Part shown: positions 44,569-53,873 of the stretch, one piece after another
Layout of the letters: each line of letters begins with the position of its first letter
Numbering within the stretch: the first letter of the stretch is position 1
Source: Anaeromyxobacter oryzae
GTDB taxonomy: Bacteria; Myxococcota; Myxococcia; Myxococcales; Anaeromyxobacteraceae
Reading direction: 5' to 3'
DNA: 64,000 nucleotides
NCBI RefSeq assembly: GCF_023169945.1
Contig: NZ_AP025591.1
Coordinates: 3,060,501-3,124,500 of the forward strand
Position numbers and translations under genes: made by a program
The notes under the pieces: generated by a model
Seen by the model: only the letters and a program-made list of their open reading frames with translations
Database searches by the model: none
What the model was told of the DNA's origin: nothing

Positions 44569-44673
44569 GCCGCCCGGAAACGTTGGCGCGGCGGAGCGAC
44601 CGGGCAACGTCCACTGGGCGTGCCGCCCCGCCGGCAGGGCCGTCCTGCTTCCCGGGGCCCCTCCCTGCGACCG

Positions 44674-45798
44674 TCAGTGCGCGCGCGGCGGCCGCCCGGC
44701 GCCCAGCCGCGCCGGCGAGAACGGGGAGAGGTCGACCGGCGGCGCCTTCCCGAGCACGGCCGCGGTGACGGCGTCCGCGGTGATGGGCGCGAGCAGGATC
44801 CCGTTCCGCGTGTGGCCCGTGGCGTAGAAGAGGCCGGGCACGGTGCCGGCCCCGAGGATCGGCTCGCCATCGGGGCTCGCCGGGCGGAAGTTCGACCAGG
44901 TCTCGACGACGGGAGCGTCGGCGAGGGCGGGTGCGATCTCGAGCGCCACGTCGAGGACGTGCCGGAGCCCGCCCGCGGTGACCGCCTTCTCGAAGCCGAC
45001 CTCCTCCATCGTCGAGCCGCACAGGATCCGGCCGTCGGCGCGCGGGACGACGTAGCCGTTGCCCGAGAACACGACGCGCGCGAGGAGCGGCGGGCGCGTC
45101 TCGACCACGGCGATCTGGCCGCGCACCGGGCGGACCGCGCCGGGCGGGAGCCCGTGTCCCTCCACCTGCAGGCTCCAGCTGCCCGCCGCGAGGACCACCG
45201 CGTCCGCGTCGATGCGGCCGGCCTCGTGGTCGACGCCGGCGGCGCGGCCGCCCTCGTGCAGGATCCGGCGCACGCGGCCGGTGAGGAAGGTGGCGCCGGC
45301 GCGCGCGGCGGCGATGTAGACGGCGCGCCCGAGCAGGCGCGGATCGAGCGACGCCTCGTCCTCGAAGTGGAGCGCGCCGCGCGCCGCGGGGGAGAGGCCC
45401 GGCTCGAGCCTGCGCACCTCGCGATCGTCGAGGACGGTCACAGGGAGGCCTGCCTTGTCGAGCTTCTCGGCGCGGCCGGCGAGGACCTTCGCGTGGGCGT
45501 CGTCGAACGCGACCTCGAGCGTGCCGCCCCCGCGGTAGCCGACCCAGAGCCCGCTCGCCGCCTCGACCTCGCGCGCGAACGCCGCGTACCGGGCGAGCGA
45601 GGCGGCGCACAGCGCGTAGAACGGTCCAGGCTCGACCGCCTCGACTCCCGGCGAGAGGATCCCCCCCGCCGCGCTCGACGCCTCGGCGCCGGGGATGGCG
45701 CGCTCGAGCACGGTGACCTTCTTGCCGGCCTGAGCCAGGCGGAGCGCGACCGCCGAGCCCTGCAGGCCGGCGCCCACAACCACCACGTCGGTCTTCAT
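44674..45798 (-). CDS. thiO: Glycine oxidase / DAO family FAD enzyme
   Basis: 374 residues of the D-amino-acid oxidase family. The N-terminal FAD dinucleotide motif is VVVVGAGLQGSAVALRLA, with ASSAAGGILSP (the glycine-oxidase A-G-G-x-L segment). The C-terminal ATGHTRNGILLAP is the second FAD contact. ThiO makes the iminoglycine used for the thiazole ring of thiamin. No thi genes are adjacent, so another DAO-type substrate is possible. It is a single gene on the minus strand, 68 bases from the TetR gene. Confidence 0.85.
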   Translation of the reverse strand: MKTDVVVVGAGLQGSAVALRLAQAGKKVTVLERAIPGAEASSAAGGILSPGVEAVEPGPFYALCAASLARYAAFAREVEAASGLWVGYRGGGTLEVAFDDAHAKVLAGRAEKLDKAGLPVTVLDDREVRRLEPGLSPAARGALHFEDEASLDPRLLGRAVYIAAARAGATFLTGRVRRILHEGGRAAGVDHEAGRIDADAVVLAAGSWSLQVEGHGLPPGAVRPVRGQIAVVETRPPLLARVVFSGNGYVVPRADGRILCGSTMEEVGFEKAVTAGGLRHVLDVALEIAPALADAPVVETWSNFRPASPDGEPILGAGTVPGLFYATGHTRNGILLAPITADAVTAAVLGKAPPVDLSPFSPARLGAGRPPRAH

Positions 45799-45865
45799 GC
45801 GAGCGGAGACTATGCTCGAACCGGGCGGCGGTGAAGCGTCCACCGCGCGCGCCGGCGCCGCGAGC

Positions 45866-46510
45866 TCAGCGAGCGCCGTTCGCGGCGCCGTCGGCGCGCC
45901 CGCCGACGAGGCCGTGCGAGAGCAGGTCGAGGACGTGCGTCCGCCACGCCTCCGGCGGGAGCGGCTCGGCCACGAACGGCCGGACGGCCTCCTGCGCGGA
46001 AGCGACGAGCGCGGCGAGGCCGCCGACCGTCACGACGGTGAGCACGGGGTCGACGCGCGCGCCGTCGTTCGCGCCGGCGGCGACGACCGCCGCGGCGCGG
46101 CGGACCGGATCGAGCAGCGCCGGCTCCGCGGTCGTGAGCTGCGAGAGGTACGGCGCGCCGTCGAGGTACTCGCGCACGAGCATCTGCGCGCCCATCGGAT
46201 CCCGCATCATCGCGTCGAGGTAGGCGCCGATGACGGACTGCGGCCCGCTCCCGCCGTCCTCGACGAGCCGGGAGATCTCGTTCGCGGCGGACAGCCAGAC
46301 CGAGCGGAGGATGTCGAGGTAGAGGGCGCGCTTCGACGCCCAGTGGCGATAGATGAGGGCGACGTTGCAGGAGGCGCCGCGCGCGATCCCCTGCACCCGC
46401 GCGCCGTGGTAGCCGCGCTTCGAGAACTCCGAGCGCGCTGCGTCCCAGATCCGCTCCGCGATCCCGGGACGTGGCGGGCCGACCCTCCTGCTGGCGACCG
46501 AGCCGTCCAT
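45866..46510 (-). CDS. TetR family transcriptional regulator
   Basis: 214 residues from ATG 46510. The N-terminal helix-turn-helix is clear (RIWDAARSEFSKRGYHGARVQ, then CNVALIYRHWASKRALY). The C-terminal ~150 residues form the ligand and dimer domain, with no recognised ligand. It is divergent from dinB with 89 bases between. A palindrome in this gap may be its operator, so autoregulation is likely. The regulon is unknown. Confidence 0.9.
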   Translation of the reverse strand: MDGSVASRRVGPPRPGIAERIWDAARSEFSKRGYHGARVQGIARGASCNVALIYRHWASKRALYLDILRSVWLSAANEISRLVEDGGSGPQSVIGAYLDAMMRDPMGAQMLVREYLDGAPYLSQLTTAEPALLDPVRRAAAVVAAGANDGARVDPVLTVVTVGGLAALVASAQEAVRPFVAEPLPPEAWRTHVLDLLSHGLVGGRADGAANGAR

Positions 46511-46532
46511 GAGAAAGCACTTATCGTTTCGG

Positions 46533-46546
46533 TTGACGCGGGTCAA
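46533..46546. promoter_or_regulatory. Candidate TetR operator palindrome
   Basis: TTGAC-GCGG-GTCAA, a perfect 5-bp inverted repeat with a 4-base centre, lies 23 bases upstream of the TetR start in the gap shared with dinB. It fits the size of TetR-family half-sites. It could equally contain a -35-like TTGAC of either gene. Confidence 0.4.
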
Positions 46547-46599
46547 GCGTCGCTTCATCCCCGTTGGGCCTGACGGAGCGGCGCTCTATAGAGGATGCG

Positions 46600-47841
46600 A
46601 TGCCCGCGCCCGGTCCCCGGACCATCGTCCACCTCGACCTGGACGCGTTCTACGCGTCGGTCGAGCAGCTGGACGACCCGCGCCTGCGCGGATGTCCCGT
46701 GATCGTGGGGGGGACGGGCCGCCGCGGCGTCGTCTGCGCCGCGAGCTACGAGGCGCGCCGGTTCGGTGTCCGCTCCGCGATGCCCACCGCGCGCGCGCGG
46801 CGACTCTGCCCGGACGGCGTCTACCTCCCGCCGCGCTTCGACCGGTACGGGGCGCTGTCCGATCAGGTGTTCGGCATCTACCGGCGCTACACGCCGCTCG
46901 TCGAGCCGCTCTCGCTCGACGAGGCCTTCCTCGACGTCACGGCCAGCCGCGCGCTGCACGGCGCCGGCGCGGACATCGCCCGCGCCATCAAGGCCGCGGT
47001 GCGGAACGAGTGCGGCCTCGCGGTGTCCGCCGGGATCGCGGACGTGAAGATGGCCGCGAAGATCGCGACCGACCTCGGCAAGCCCGACGGCCTCGTCGAG
47101 GTCCCCGCGGGCGGCGTCGCCGCGTTCCTCGCGCCGCTCCCCGTCGGTCGCCTCTGGGGCGTCGGCCACGTCACCGAGGCGGCGCTCCGGAAGATCGGCG
47201 TCGCGACCATCGGCGACCTGGCCCGCATGCCCGAGGCGGCGCTCGCGGCGGCGATCGGCGCCTCGCACGCCCGCGGGCTCCGCGCGCTCGCGATGGGCGA
47301 CGACCCGCGCGAGGTCGTGCCCGACGAGGCGGCGAAGTCCGTCGGCGCCGAGGACACGTTCGGAGAGGATCTCGTCGGCCGTGTGGCGCTCGAGCGCGAG
47401 CTGCTCTCGCAGGCGGCGCGGGTCGGGCGGCGGCTCCGCGCCGCCTCGCTCGAGGGCCACGTCGTCACCCTGAAGGTGAAGTACGCGGACTTCGAGCTCG
47501 TCACCCGGCGCGTGACGCTCCCGCAGCCGACCGACGACGACCGGGCGATCTACGAGGCGGCGCGCGCGCAGCTCGAGCGCATCGACCTCGCCCGGCCGGT
47601 CCGGCTCACCGGCATCTCGGTCTCGGACTTCGCCGGGGGCGAGGAGCGCGGGCAGCTCGGGCTCTTCGCCGCCGACGTCGTCCCGCGGCCGCCCGAGGAG
47701 ACGCGACGCCGGAAGCTCAACGCGGCGCTCGACGCGCTCGCCGATCGCTTCGGCGAGAACACCGTCACGCGCGCCGATCTCGCCGGCCCGGCCCGGACGC
47801 TCCGCCGTGGCGGCGACCGGGCGCCGGACGACGACGACTGA
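46600..47841 (+). CDS. dinB: DNA polymerase IV (Y family)
   Basis: A 413-residue translesion polymerase. VHLDLDAFYASVEQ and LSLDEAFLDV (Asp107-Glu108) give the catalytic carboxylates. The little-finger and helix-hairpin-helix parts are recognisable (LWGVGHVTEAALRKIG). The C-terminus contains GQLGLF, which fits a beta-clamp-binding motif (QLxLF). ATG 46600 has GAGG upstream. The upstream TTG 46564 is not needed. No obvious SOS box was seen by eye. Confidence 0.95.
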   Translation: MPAPGPRTIVHLDLDAFYASVEQLDDPRLRGCPVIVGGTGRRGVVCAASYEARRFGVRSAMPTARARRLCPDGVYLPPRFDRYGALSDQVFGIYRRYTPLVEPLSLDEAFLDVTASRALHGAGADIARAIKAAVRNECGLAVSAGIADVKMAAKIATDLGKPDGLVEVPAGGVAAFLAPLPVGRLWGVGHVTEAALRKIGVATIGDLARMPEAALAAAIGASHARGLRALAMGDDPREVVPDEAAKSVGAEDTFGEDLVGRVALERELLSQAARVGRRLRAASLEGHVVTLKVKYADFELVTRRVTLPQPTDDDRAIYEAARAQLERIDLARPVRLTGISVSDFAGGEERGQLGLFAADVVPRPPEETRRRKLNAALDALADRFGENTVTRADLAGPARTLRRGGDRAPDDDD

Positions 47842-47844
47842 TCG

Positions 47845-48312
47845 TCACTTCCCGCGCTTCGGCCCCGCGAAGGGCGCGTTCGGGCCCATGTTCGGCCCGT
47901 CGCCCGCGGGCGAGGAGCCGGTGCCGCCGTGCGCGCCGCTCTCCGTCCGCGCGTGCGCGCCGCCCGTCGTGCCGCCCTTCTCGAGCGGGCTCTGCGCCTC
48001 CACCGTGATCGCGGTCGGGCGCCCGCCGTGGCCCGTCTGGAACGAGGCGCGCACCGACGTGCCCTCCTCGAGCCGGTCGATCGACGCCGGCTGCCCGTCC
48101 ACCTTCACCGTCGTCCGATCGCTCACGCGCAGCGTGACGTCCGGCCGGTCGGGCGCCCGGATGACGAGCCGCGTCTCGTCCGCGCGCGCCACGGTGCCGG
48201 TCACCTCCTGCGTGCCGCCCTGCGGCCGCTGCCCGCCCGCCTCGCCGCCCTGCTTGCGGCAGGCGGCGAGCGCGAGGCACCCCGCCGCGACCGCGATCCC
48301 GATCCTCGACAT
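47845..48312 (-). CDS. Small lipoprotein with OB-like domain, unknown
   Basis: 155 residues. The signal ends LALAAC (lipidated Cys18). The ~60 residues after it (VTGTVARADETRLVIRAPD, RVSDRTTVKVDGQPASI) resemble the short beta-barrel seen in DUF5666-type envelope proteins. The last ~45 residues are Gly/Ala-rich. It converges on dinB with 3 bases between the stops. Confidence 0.7.
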   Translation of the reverse strand: MSRIGIAVAAGCLALAACRKQGGEAGGQRPQGGTQEVTGTVARADETRLVIRAPDRPDVTLRVSDRTTVKVDGQPASIDRLEEGTSVRASFQTGHGGRPTAITVEAQSPLEKGGTTGGAHARTESGAHGGTGSSPAGDGPNMGPNAPFAGPKRGK

Positions 48313-48427
48313 CCGATGCTCCTCCCGTCGTCCAGCAGGGCGACACCGCAACCTGCGGGCGCGCCCGCCGGCCCGGCAACGGCGCCCCGCCTTTGCGCCC
48401 GGTCGCGGCGAGCCCCAAGTTCTCCGC

Positions 48428-49276
48428 ATGAGCGCGGGCGAACGTGCGACCGAGGACCTCGCCCCGAGGTCCGTCGGCAGGGAGCGGAGCCAGGAGGAGC
48501 TGGACGCGAGGGCGACGGCGCTCCGGGCGCTCGCCGCCTCACGGGTCCCGTTCATGGTGGCGGGCGCGTACGCGTTCTTCGAGTACACCGGCATCTTCCG
48601 GGACACGAAGGACCTCGACCTCTTCCTGCGCGAGCGCGATCTCGACGAGGCGTTCGCGGTGCTCGAGAGGGCGGGTTTCCGCACCGAGATCACCGACCCG
48701 GGCTGGATCGGCAAGGCGTGGCAGGGCGAGTGGTTCGTCGACCTCATCTTCTCGTCCGGCAACGGCGTCGCGGTGGTCGACGACCTCTGGTTCGAGAACG
48801 CGCGGACGGGCCGGGTGATGGACGTGCAGGTCCTGCTCGCGCCGCCCGAGGAGATGATCTGGTCGAAGAGCTTCGTGCTCGAGCGCGAGCGATACGATGG
48901 CGCCGACGTGAACCACCTGCTGCACGCCTGCGGGGGGACCATGGACTGGGAGCGCCTCCTCGCGCGCTTCGATCGGTACTGGGAGGTCCTCTTCTCGCAC
49001 CTGCTGCTGTTCCAGTTCGCGTACCCGGCCTCGCGGTCGGTCGTGCCGGACTGGCTCGTCGAGGAGCTCGTGCGACGGCAGCGGGAGAACGTCCGGGCGG
49101 GCGACCACCCGCTGCCGCTCTGCCGTGGGCCGCTCATGTCGCGCGTCCAGTATCGCCACGACCTCGAGGAGCTCGGCCTCCACGACGGGCGGCGCTGGGA
49201 CGAGGTCGAGCGGGAGCCCGGGAGGGGCGCGATCGATGGCGGCGAACGGGACGTTCCGCCTGGCCGCGGTGGCTGA
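48428..49276 (+). CDS. Nucleotidyltransferase-fold protein
   Basis: 282 residues. The region 43-75 (PFMVAGAYAFFEYTGIFRDTKDLDLFL) has the hydrophobic-GA and D-L-D pattern of the minimal nucleotidyltransferase fold shared with AbiEii/MNT-like and DUF-type NTases. The middle has conserved W-x-GEWFVDLIF and SGNGVAVVDD. The C-terminal tail is Gly/Pro-rich. The acceptor (protein, RNA or small molecule) is unknown. It overlaps the following metallophosphoesterase gene by 41 bases, so the two are translationally coupled. One member adds and the other may remove phosphoesters, but this is only a suggestion. Confidence 0.7.
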   Translation: MSAGERATEDLAPRSVGRERSQEELDARATALRALAASRVPFMVAGAYAFFEYTGIFRDTKDLDLFLRERDLDEAFAVLERAGFRTEITDPGWIGKAWQGEWFVDLIFSSGNGVAVVDDLWFENARTGRVMDVQVLLAPPEEMIWSKSFVLERERYDGADVNHLLHACGGTMDWERLLARFDRYWEVLFSHLLLFQFAYPASRSVVPDWLVEELVRRQRENVRAGDHPLPLCRGPLMSRVQYRHDLEELGLHDGRRWDEVEREPGRGAIDGGERDVPPGRGG

Positions 49277-49964
49277 TCTCCACTGCCGGCAGGACCAGCA
49301 CGGTCGCTTCCGCGAGCTCGTGAAGATGGTGAACGGCGAGGCGGAGGGCCTCGTCCTCGCCGGAGATCTGACCGATCACGGCCTCGTCGACGAGGTGAAG
49401 ACGCTCGCGGAGGTGCTGACGGGCCTGCGCGTCCCGTGCGCCGCCGTGCTCGGGAACCACGACTTCGAGGGCGGGGTGGTGAAGGAGATCGTCCGGATCC
49501 TCGGCGAGGCGAAGGTGACCGTGCTCGACGGCGATCACGCCGTCTTCGACCACCGCCTCGGCATCGCCGGGGTGAAGGGCTTCGCCGGCGGGTTCGACAA
49601 GGCGATGCTGCAGGCGTTCGGCGAGCCGGTGATCAAGGCGTTCGTCCAGGAGGCCGTGAACGAGTCCTTGAAGCTCGAGGCGGCCCTCGCGCAGCTCGAG
49701 GTCGAGAAGAAGATCGTCCTCATGCACTACGCGCCGATCGCGGACACCGTCGCGGGGGAGGACCTGCAGCTCCGGCCGTACCTCGGGACGACCCGCCTCG
49801 CGGCGCCGTGCGAGGCGTTCGGCGCCGTCGCGGTGTTCCACGGCCACGCCCACCACGGCACGCTCGAGGGGAAGACGCCGAAGGGGATCCCCGTCTACAA
49901 CGTGGCGATGCCGCTCATCCGGAAGCTGATGGACGACAAGCGGTTCAGGGTGTTCGAGCTGTAG
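49236..49964 (+). CDS. Calcineurin-like metallophosphoesterase
   Basis: 242 residues from ATG 49236 (Shine-Dalgarno GGGAGGGG upstream). Metal-site motifs are in order: ADLH (first D-x-H), LAGDLTD, GNHDFEGG, LMHYAP and GHAHHG. This is the full set of the calcineurin-like phosphoesterase fold. It is cytosolic, no signal peptide. The substrate is unknown. Its partner is the overlapping nucleotidyltransferase gene. The transcript ends in a long palindromic element. Confidence 0.9.
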   Translation: MAANGTFRLAAVADLHCRQDQHGRFRELVKMVNGEAEGLVLAGDLTDHGLVDEVKTLAEVLTGLRVPCAAVLGNHDFEGGVVKEIVRILGEAKVTVLDGDHAVFDHRLGIAGVKGFAGGFDKAMLQAFGEPVIKAFVQEAVNESLKLEAALAQLEVEKKIVLMHYAPIADTVAGEDLQLRPYLGTTRLAAPCEAFGAVAVFHGHAHHGTLEGKTPKGIPVYNVAMPLIRKLMDDKRFRVFEL

Positions 49965-49978
49965 GCGCGGGGCCCGTG

Positions 49979-50178
49979 CGCCGTAAACGTGCCCGTAAAC
50001 GTGCCCGGCTTCTCCGTTCTCCGTCACCCGCTTCCCGTGGCCCGTGGCCCGTGGCCCGGCACCGGAAGTTGCTCGACGAAGCACGTCTCACGCGGCAGGG
50101 GCCACGGGCCACGGGAGCTGGGTCACGGGCACGGGCGATCGGGCACGTGTACGGGCACGGCCACGGTTCACGGCGCCT
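49979..50178. repeat. Long palindromic intergenic element, copy 2
   Basis: It occupies the gap between the convergent metallophosphoesterase and response-regulator genes. Nested inverted repeats: 49988-50007 with 50140-50159 (19 of 20 pair) and 50033-50050 with 50099-50116 (18 bp perfect). The outer arm and the CCGTGGCCC core match copy 1 at 27001-27165. This copy carries a tandem duplication of the core (CCGTGGCCC twice). Both copies sit between convergent genes. Confidence 0.75.
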
Positions 50179-50183
50179 GCTCG

Positions 50184-50564
50184 TCAGTGCCGTAACGGCG
50201 GCGGTCCCGCCGCCTTCCGGACGCGCTCGAGGATCTCGTCCATCCCCACCGACTTCGGGATGTAGCCCTGGGCGCCGAGGAGCTCGGCCTCCCACTCGAA
50301 GCCGTACGCGGAGAGGATGAGGATGGGGACCGCGGCGCTCTTCGCGTCGCCGCGCATCCGCTCCATCACGCCCCAGCCGTCGAGCACCGGCATCTTGAGG
50401 TCGAGGAGGACGATGCCGGGCGCCTCCTCGGAGACCTTGCCGAGCGCGACCTCGCCGTTCTCCGCCTTCTGGACCGGGTAGCCGGCCTCGGTGAGCACCT
50501 CGGAGAGGGCCTCGCGGAAGTCGTCGTCGTCGTCGACGACGAGGATGTACTGGCCGGGAGTCAT
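50184..50564 (-). CDS. Single-domain response regulator
   Basis: 126 residues consisting of only a receiver domain: acidic cluster DDDDD at 11-15, phospho-acceptor Asp in VLLDLKMPVLDG (residue ~56) and the later switch Ser and Lys (SAYG, PKS). No output domain. It overlaps the DHH phosphoesterase gene by 4 bases (ATGA, 50561-50564) and is co-translated. No kinase is nearby. Confidence 0.92.
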   Translation of the reverse strand: MTPGQYILVVDDDDDFREALSEVLTEAGYPVQKAENGEVALGKVSEEAPGIVLLDLKMPVLDGWGVMERMRGDAKSAAVPILILSAYGFEWEAELLGAQGYIPKSVGMDEILERVRKAAGPPPLRH

Positions 50565-51514
50565 GGCGTGCGCAGGGCGCCCGCGATCTCCCGCGCGATG
50601 CGGCGGGCCTCGGCGAGCTGGTCGGGGCCGAGCGACACCGCGCCGACGACCGGATGGCCGCCGCCGCCGTAGCGCTCGCAGAGCTTCGAGATGTCGTGGG
50701 TGCGCTTCTCGCGGGCCCAGGGGTTCGAGCCGACCGAGATCTTGGTCTTCTTCGCGTCCTTCGTGACGACGACGGTGTACCGCGCGTCCGGGAACAGGTC
50801 GTACGCGATGAACTTGTTCGCGCCCTCGACGGCGGTGTCGCCGAGGTCGACCTCGACCACCCCGTCGCTCACCCGCGCGTGCCTGCGCACGACGTCGATG
50901 TTCGACCGGTGCCGCTCGAGGATGGGCCCGAGGGGGCCGGACACCCAGGGCTCCGCCGCGATCTCGGAGAGCGACCGGTGCTGCATCGCCTCGATGAGGC
51001 GGGTGGGCACGGAGGGATCCTTCGTCGCCTCGAGCAGCGTCATGATCTTGAGCGCCGGCTGCTCGAGGCGGACCGCGGTCTGGGCCGAGTCGAAGCGCGC
51101 CGCGTCGATGACGTCGGCCCACGCCACCAGCTCGGCGAGGTCGTCGGCGCGCCAGGCGAAGCGATCGGCGAGCGTCCGGGCGATGAACCCGGTGCAGCTC
51201 GGGGCGGTCGGGTCCCAGAACTTCTGGCCGGAGGTGTCCCGCTCGAACGCCGCTCGGTCCTCCGGGGCGGGGAACGCGCTCGCGTGGTGGTCGAACCACC
51301 AGTGAAGCCGCGGCGAGAACCGGAAATCCACGCAGGCGGTCACGTCCGCCGCGAACGCGTCCTTCGGGAACGGATCTCCCTGCTGATGGTGCAGGGGGCG
51401 GAAGGAGATCTCGGAGAGGCGCGTCCCCTCGCGCTCGCGGAAGAAACGGGCGAAGAGGGCCGCCGATGCGCAGCCGTCGAAGCAGTTACCGTGGTAGAGG
51501 AGCTCGAGCTGCAT
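50561..51514 (-). CDS. DHH family phosphoesterase
   Basis: 317 residues. The DHH motif is at residues 75-77 (WWFDHHASAF), with an upstream H-G-N-C-F-D-G metal-site variant (8-14), and the C-terminal DHHA1-type GGGHPVVGA. Family members hydrolyse phosphoesters such as cyclic dinucleotides, oligoribonucleotides or polyphosphate (NrnA, GdpP, exopolyphosphatase). The substrate here is not evident. It is the first gene of a two-gene unit with the response regulator. Confidence 0.88.
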   Translation of the reverse strand: MQLELLYHGNCFDGCASAALFARFFREREGTRLSEISFRPLHHQQGDPFPKDAFAADVTACVDFRFSPRLHWWFDHHASAFPAPEDRAAFERDTSGQKFWDPTAPSCTGFIARTLADRFAWRADDLAELVAWADVIDAARFDSAQTAVRLEQPALKIMTLLEATKDPSVPTRLIEAMQHRSLSEIAAEPWVSGPLGPILERHRSNIDVVRRHARVSDGVVEVDLGDTAVEGANKFIAYDLFPDARYTVVVTKDAKKTKISVGSNPWAREKRTHDISKLCERYGGGGHPVVGAVSLGPDQLAEARRIAREIAGALRTP

Positions 51515-51930
51515 CGGCGCGGCAATCTAGTGACCCGGGGAGCATAGCGTCAACGCGAGCGTGCGGGTCCGGGTCTCCGGGCATGCCCCCGTAGGGGTGG
51601 ACGGTCGCCGCGCCGCGCGCCCCCGCCGCGTCCGGCCGGCGACCTCGATGAGGCGCTCCTCGCGCCGGCCGCTGACCGGCGCGGGATCGCACCCGCGCTC
51701 GATCACCCACCGTGAATGGCGCCGCGATGCGCGGCCCCGTCGCCCCGCGGCCGGCGCCGCGGCGGTGACGGGCGGCGGGGCGGGCCCGGCCCTGGACGCC
51801 CGGCCGGGCCGGCCGGCGAAGCCGCGGCGCCCCTCCGCTGGCGGCCCGGCGGGCCGCGGGCGACCACCTGCGCCGCGAGCGCTCGGCGAGGTAGCGGGGC
51901 CGGGTTTCGCTGGGTTACACTCCGTCCGGC
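51515..51930. other. 416-base intergenic region upstream of hprK
   Basis: Between the divergent DHH and hprK genes. Very GC-rich, with no plausible reading frame, tRNA or rRNA. The only weak promoter-like feature is TTACACT about 20 bases before the hprK ATG. I see no conserved upstream rpoN-hpf-ptsN genes, which precede hprK in many related bacteria. Confidence 0.6.
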
Positions 51931-52896
51931 ATGGATGCCATCCGCGTCGGGGCCCTCCTCGACGACTCGAAGTTCGACCTCCGGCTCACGCTGGTCGCGG
52001 GCAAGCAAGGGCTCTCGCGGCGCATCAGCTCGTCCCGGATCCAGAAGCCCGGGCTCGTGCTCGCGGGGTTCACCGAGTACCTGCACAAGGAGCGGGTGCA
52101 GGTGTTCGGCAACACGGAGATGAGCTACCTCGGGACGCTGCCGCGGGAGCGGGCGGTCGCGGTCCTCCGCAACTTCTTCTCGCAGGACATCGCCTGCCTC
52201 GTCGTGACGAAGGGGCTCGAGGTGCCGCCGGAGATGAGCGCCGTGGCGGACGAAGCGGGCGTGCCGCTGCTCCGCACGACCCATCTCTCCTCGAACTTCA
52301 TCGAGTCCGTCCAGAACTGCCTCGAGGACATCCTGACCGCGCAGACGTCCATGCATGGCGTGCTCCTGGACGTGTTCGGCGTCGGGATCCTGCTCCTCGG
52401 CAAGTCCGGCATCGGCAAGAGCGAGATCGCCCTCGACCTCGTGATGCGGGGTCACCGCCTCGTCGCCGACGACATCGTCGACGTGAAGCGGCGGACGCCC
52501 GACTCGGTCGTCGGGGCGGGCTCCGAGATCATCAAGCACCACATGGAGATCCGCGGGCTCGGCATCATCAACATCAAGGACCTCTTCGGCGTCGCGTCGA
52601 TCCGCGAGCGCAAGAAGATCGAGATCGTCCTCGAGCTGGTCGAGTGGGATCCGCACGTCGAGTACGATCGCCTCGGCGTCGAGGAGAAGAAGTTCCGGAT
52701 CCTCGACGTCGAGATCCCGATGCTGATCGTGCCGGTCCGCCCCGGCCGCAACATGACCACGATCGTCGAGGTCGCGGCCCGTAACCACCTGCTCAAGCTC
52801 CAGGGCCACCACTCGGCCCGCGAGTTCCAGGAGCGGCTCAACCGCGCCATCGCCCTCGCTCCGGGCGGGCGGGTCGGCGAGCTCGACGTCGAATGA
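51931..52896 (+). CDS. hprK: HPr kinase/phosphorylase
   Basis: 321 residues. The N-terminal domain (~1-130) is followed by the P-loop kinase domain: GKSGIGKS (157-164), the catalytic Asp of VADDIVD and the HprK signature [14 protein letters not shown]. His142 lies in MHGVLLDV. It phosphorylates HPr on a regulatory serine and can reverse the reaction. This fits the ptsH gene in the same cluster, whose product carries that serine. It overlaps rapZ by 4 bases. Confidence 0.97.
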   Translation: MDAIRVGALLDDSKFDLRLTLVAGKQGLSRRISSSRIQKPGLVLAGFTEYLHKERVQVFGNTEMSYLGTLPRERAVAVLRNFFSQDIACLVVTKGLEVPPEMSAVADEAGVPLLRTTHLSSNFIESVQNCLEDILTAQTSMHGVLLDVFGVGILLLGKSGIGKSEIALDLVMRGHRLVADDIVDVKRRTPDSVVGAGSEIIKHHMEIRGLGIINIKDLFGVASIRERKKIEIVLELVEWDPHVEYDRLGVEEKKFRILDVEIPMLIVPVRPGRNMTTIVEVAARNHLLKLQGHHSAREFQERLNRAIALAPGGRVGELDVE

Positions 52897-53774
52897 CCGA
52901 AACCGCTCGTGGCGGTCCGCAGGTGGTGATCCTCACCGGGGTGTCGGGCTCGGGGAAGTCGACCGCCCTGCGCGCGCTCGAGGACGCCGGCTTCTACTGC
53001 GTCGACAACCTCCCCATCGTCTTCCTCGAGAAGCTCCTCGAGCTTTCCGGCCACACCGCCGGCGAGGTCTCGCGCATCGCGCTCGTCGTGGACGCGCGCG
53101 AGGGCCGGTTCCTCGTGGAGGCGCCGCGCGTCATCCAGGAGCTCCGCCAGCAGGGCGCGGACGTCGAGGTGATCTTCCTCGATGCGTCCGACGAGTCGCT
53201 CGTCCGCCGCTACTCCGAGACCCGCCGGCGGCACCCGCTCGCCGGGGAGGGCGGCACGGTGCCCGACGGGATCGCCACGGAGCGCCTCGCGCTCGCCGAC
53301 CTGAAGGCCATCGCGGACGAGGTGATCGACACGACCACGCTGAACGTCCACGAGCTGAAGCGGCTCGTGGGGCGCCGGTTCGTCGCGGGCGAGGGCGCGA
53401 AGCTCGGGGTGACGGTGGTCTCCTTCGGCTACCGGTTCGGGATCCCGACCCACGCGGACCTGGTGCTCGACGTGCGGTTCCTGCCCAATCCGTTCTTCAT
53501 CCCCGAGCTGAAGCCGTTCCCCGGGACGGATCCGCGCGTCGCCTCGTTCGTCCTCGGCCAGGCGGACGCGAAGGCGTTCCTGGACCGCGTCGCCGAGCTG
53601 TGCGGGTTCCTGCTGCCCCGGTACCGGACCGAGGGCAAGAGCTACCTCACGATCGCGATCGGCTGCACGGGGGGCAAGCACCGGTCCGTGGCGATCGCCG
53701 GGGCGCTCTCCGAGCGCCTCGAGGCGGGCGGCCAGCCCGTGCGGCTCTGGCACCGCGACGTGGAGAAGGAATAG
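52893..53774 (+). CDS. rapZ: RapZ/YvcJ family nucleotide-binding adaptor
   Basis: 293 residues. Walker A GVSGSGKS (16-23) and [12 protein letters not shown], the C-terminal [24 protein letters not shown], and [13 protein letters not shown] are all RapZ hallmarks. In E. coli RapZ directs RNase E to GlmZ small RNA and senses glucosamine-6-phosphate; elsewhere the role is less known. It is genetically tied to the PTS here. Confidence 0.95.
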   Translation: MTETARGGPQVVILTGVSGSGKSTALRALEDAGFYCVDNLPIVFLEKLLELSGHTAGEVSRIALVVDAREGRFLVEAPRVIQELRQQGADVEVIFLDASDESLVRRYSETRRRHPLAGEGGTVPDGIATERLALADLKAIADEVIDTTTLNVHELKRLVGRRFVAGEGAKLGVTVVSFGYRFGIPTHADLVLDVRFLPNPFFIPELKPFPGTDPRVASFVLGQADAKAFLDRVAELCGFLLPRYRTEGKSYLTIAIGCTGGKHRSVAIAGALSERLEAGGQPVRLWHRDVEKE

Positions 53775-53873
53775 CGCAGCCGGACAGAGGACTGTGGCCG
53801 CGAGGGCGCGCGACGGCTATGGTACGCGCGCGCTCGCGGCCGGTCGCGAGCGGATCCAGGACGGACAACGGAC

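Noticed and set aside
51515..51930. tRNA or small gene in the gap before hprK
   Set aside because: No cloverleaf arms or T-loop GTTCRANYC, and the only frame (51486-51710, minus) has no domain signal or start context.
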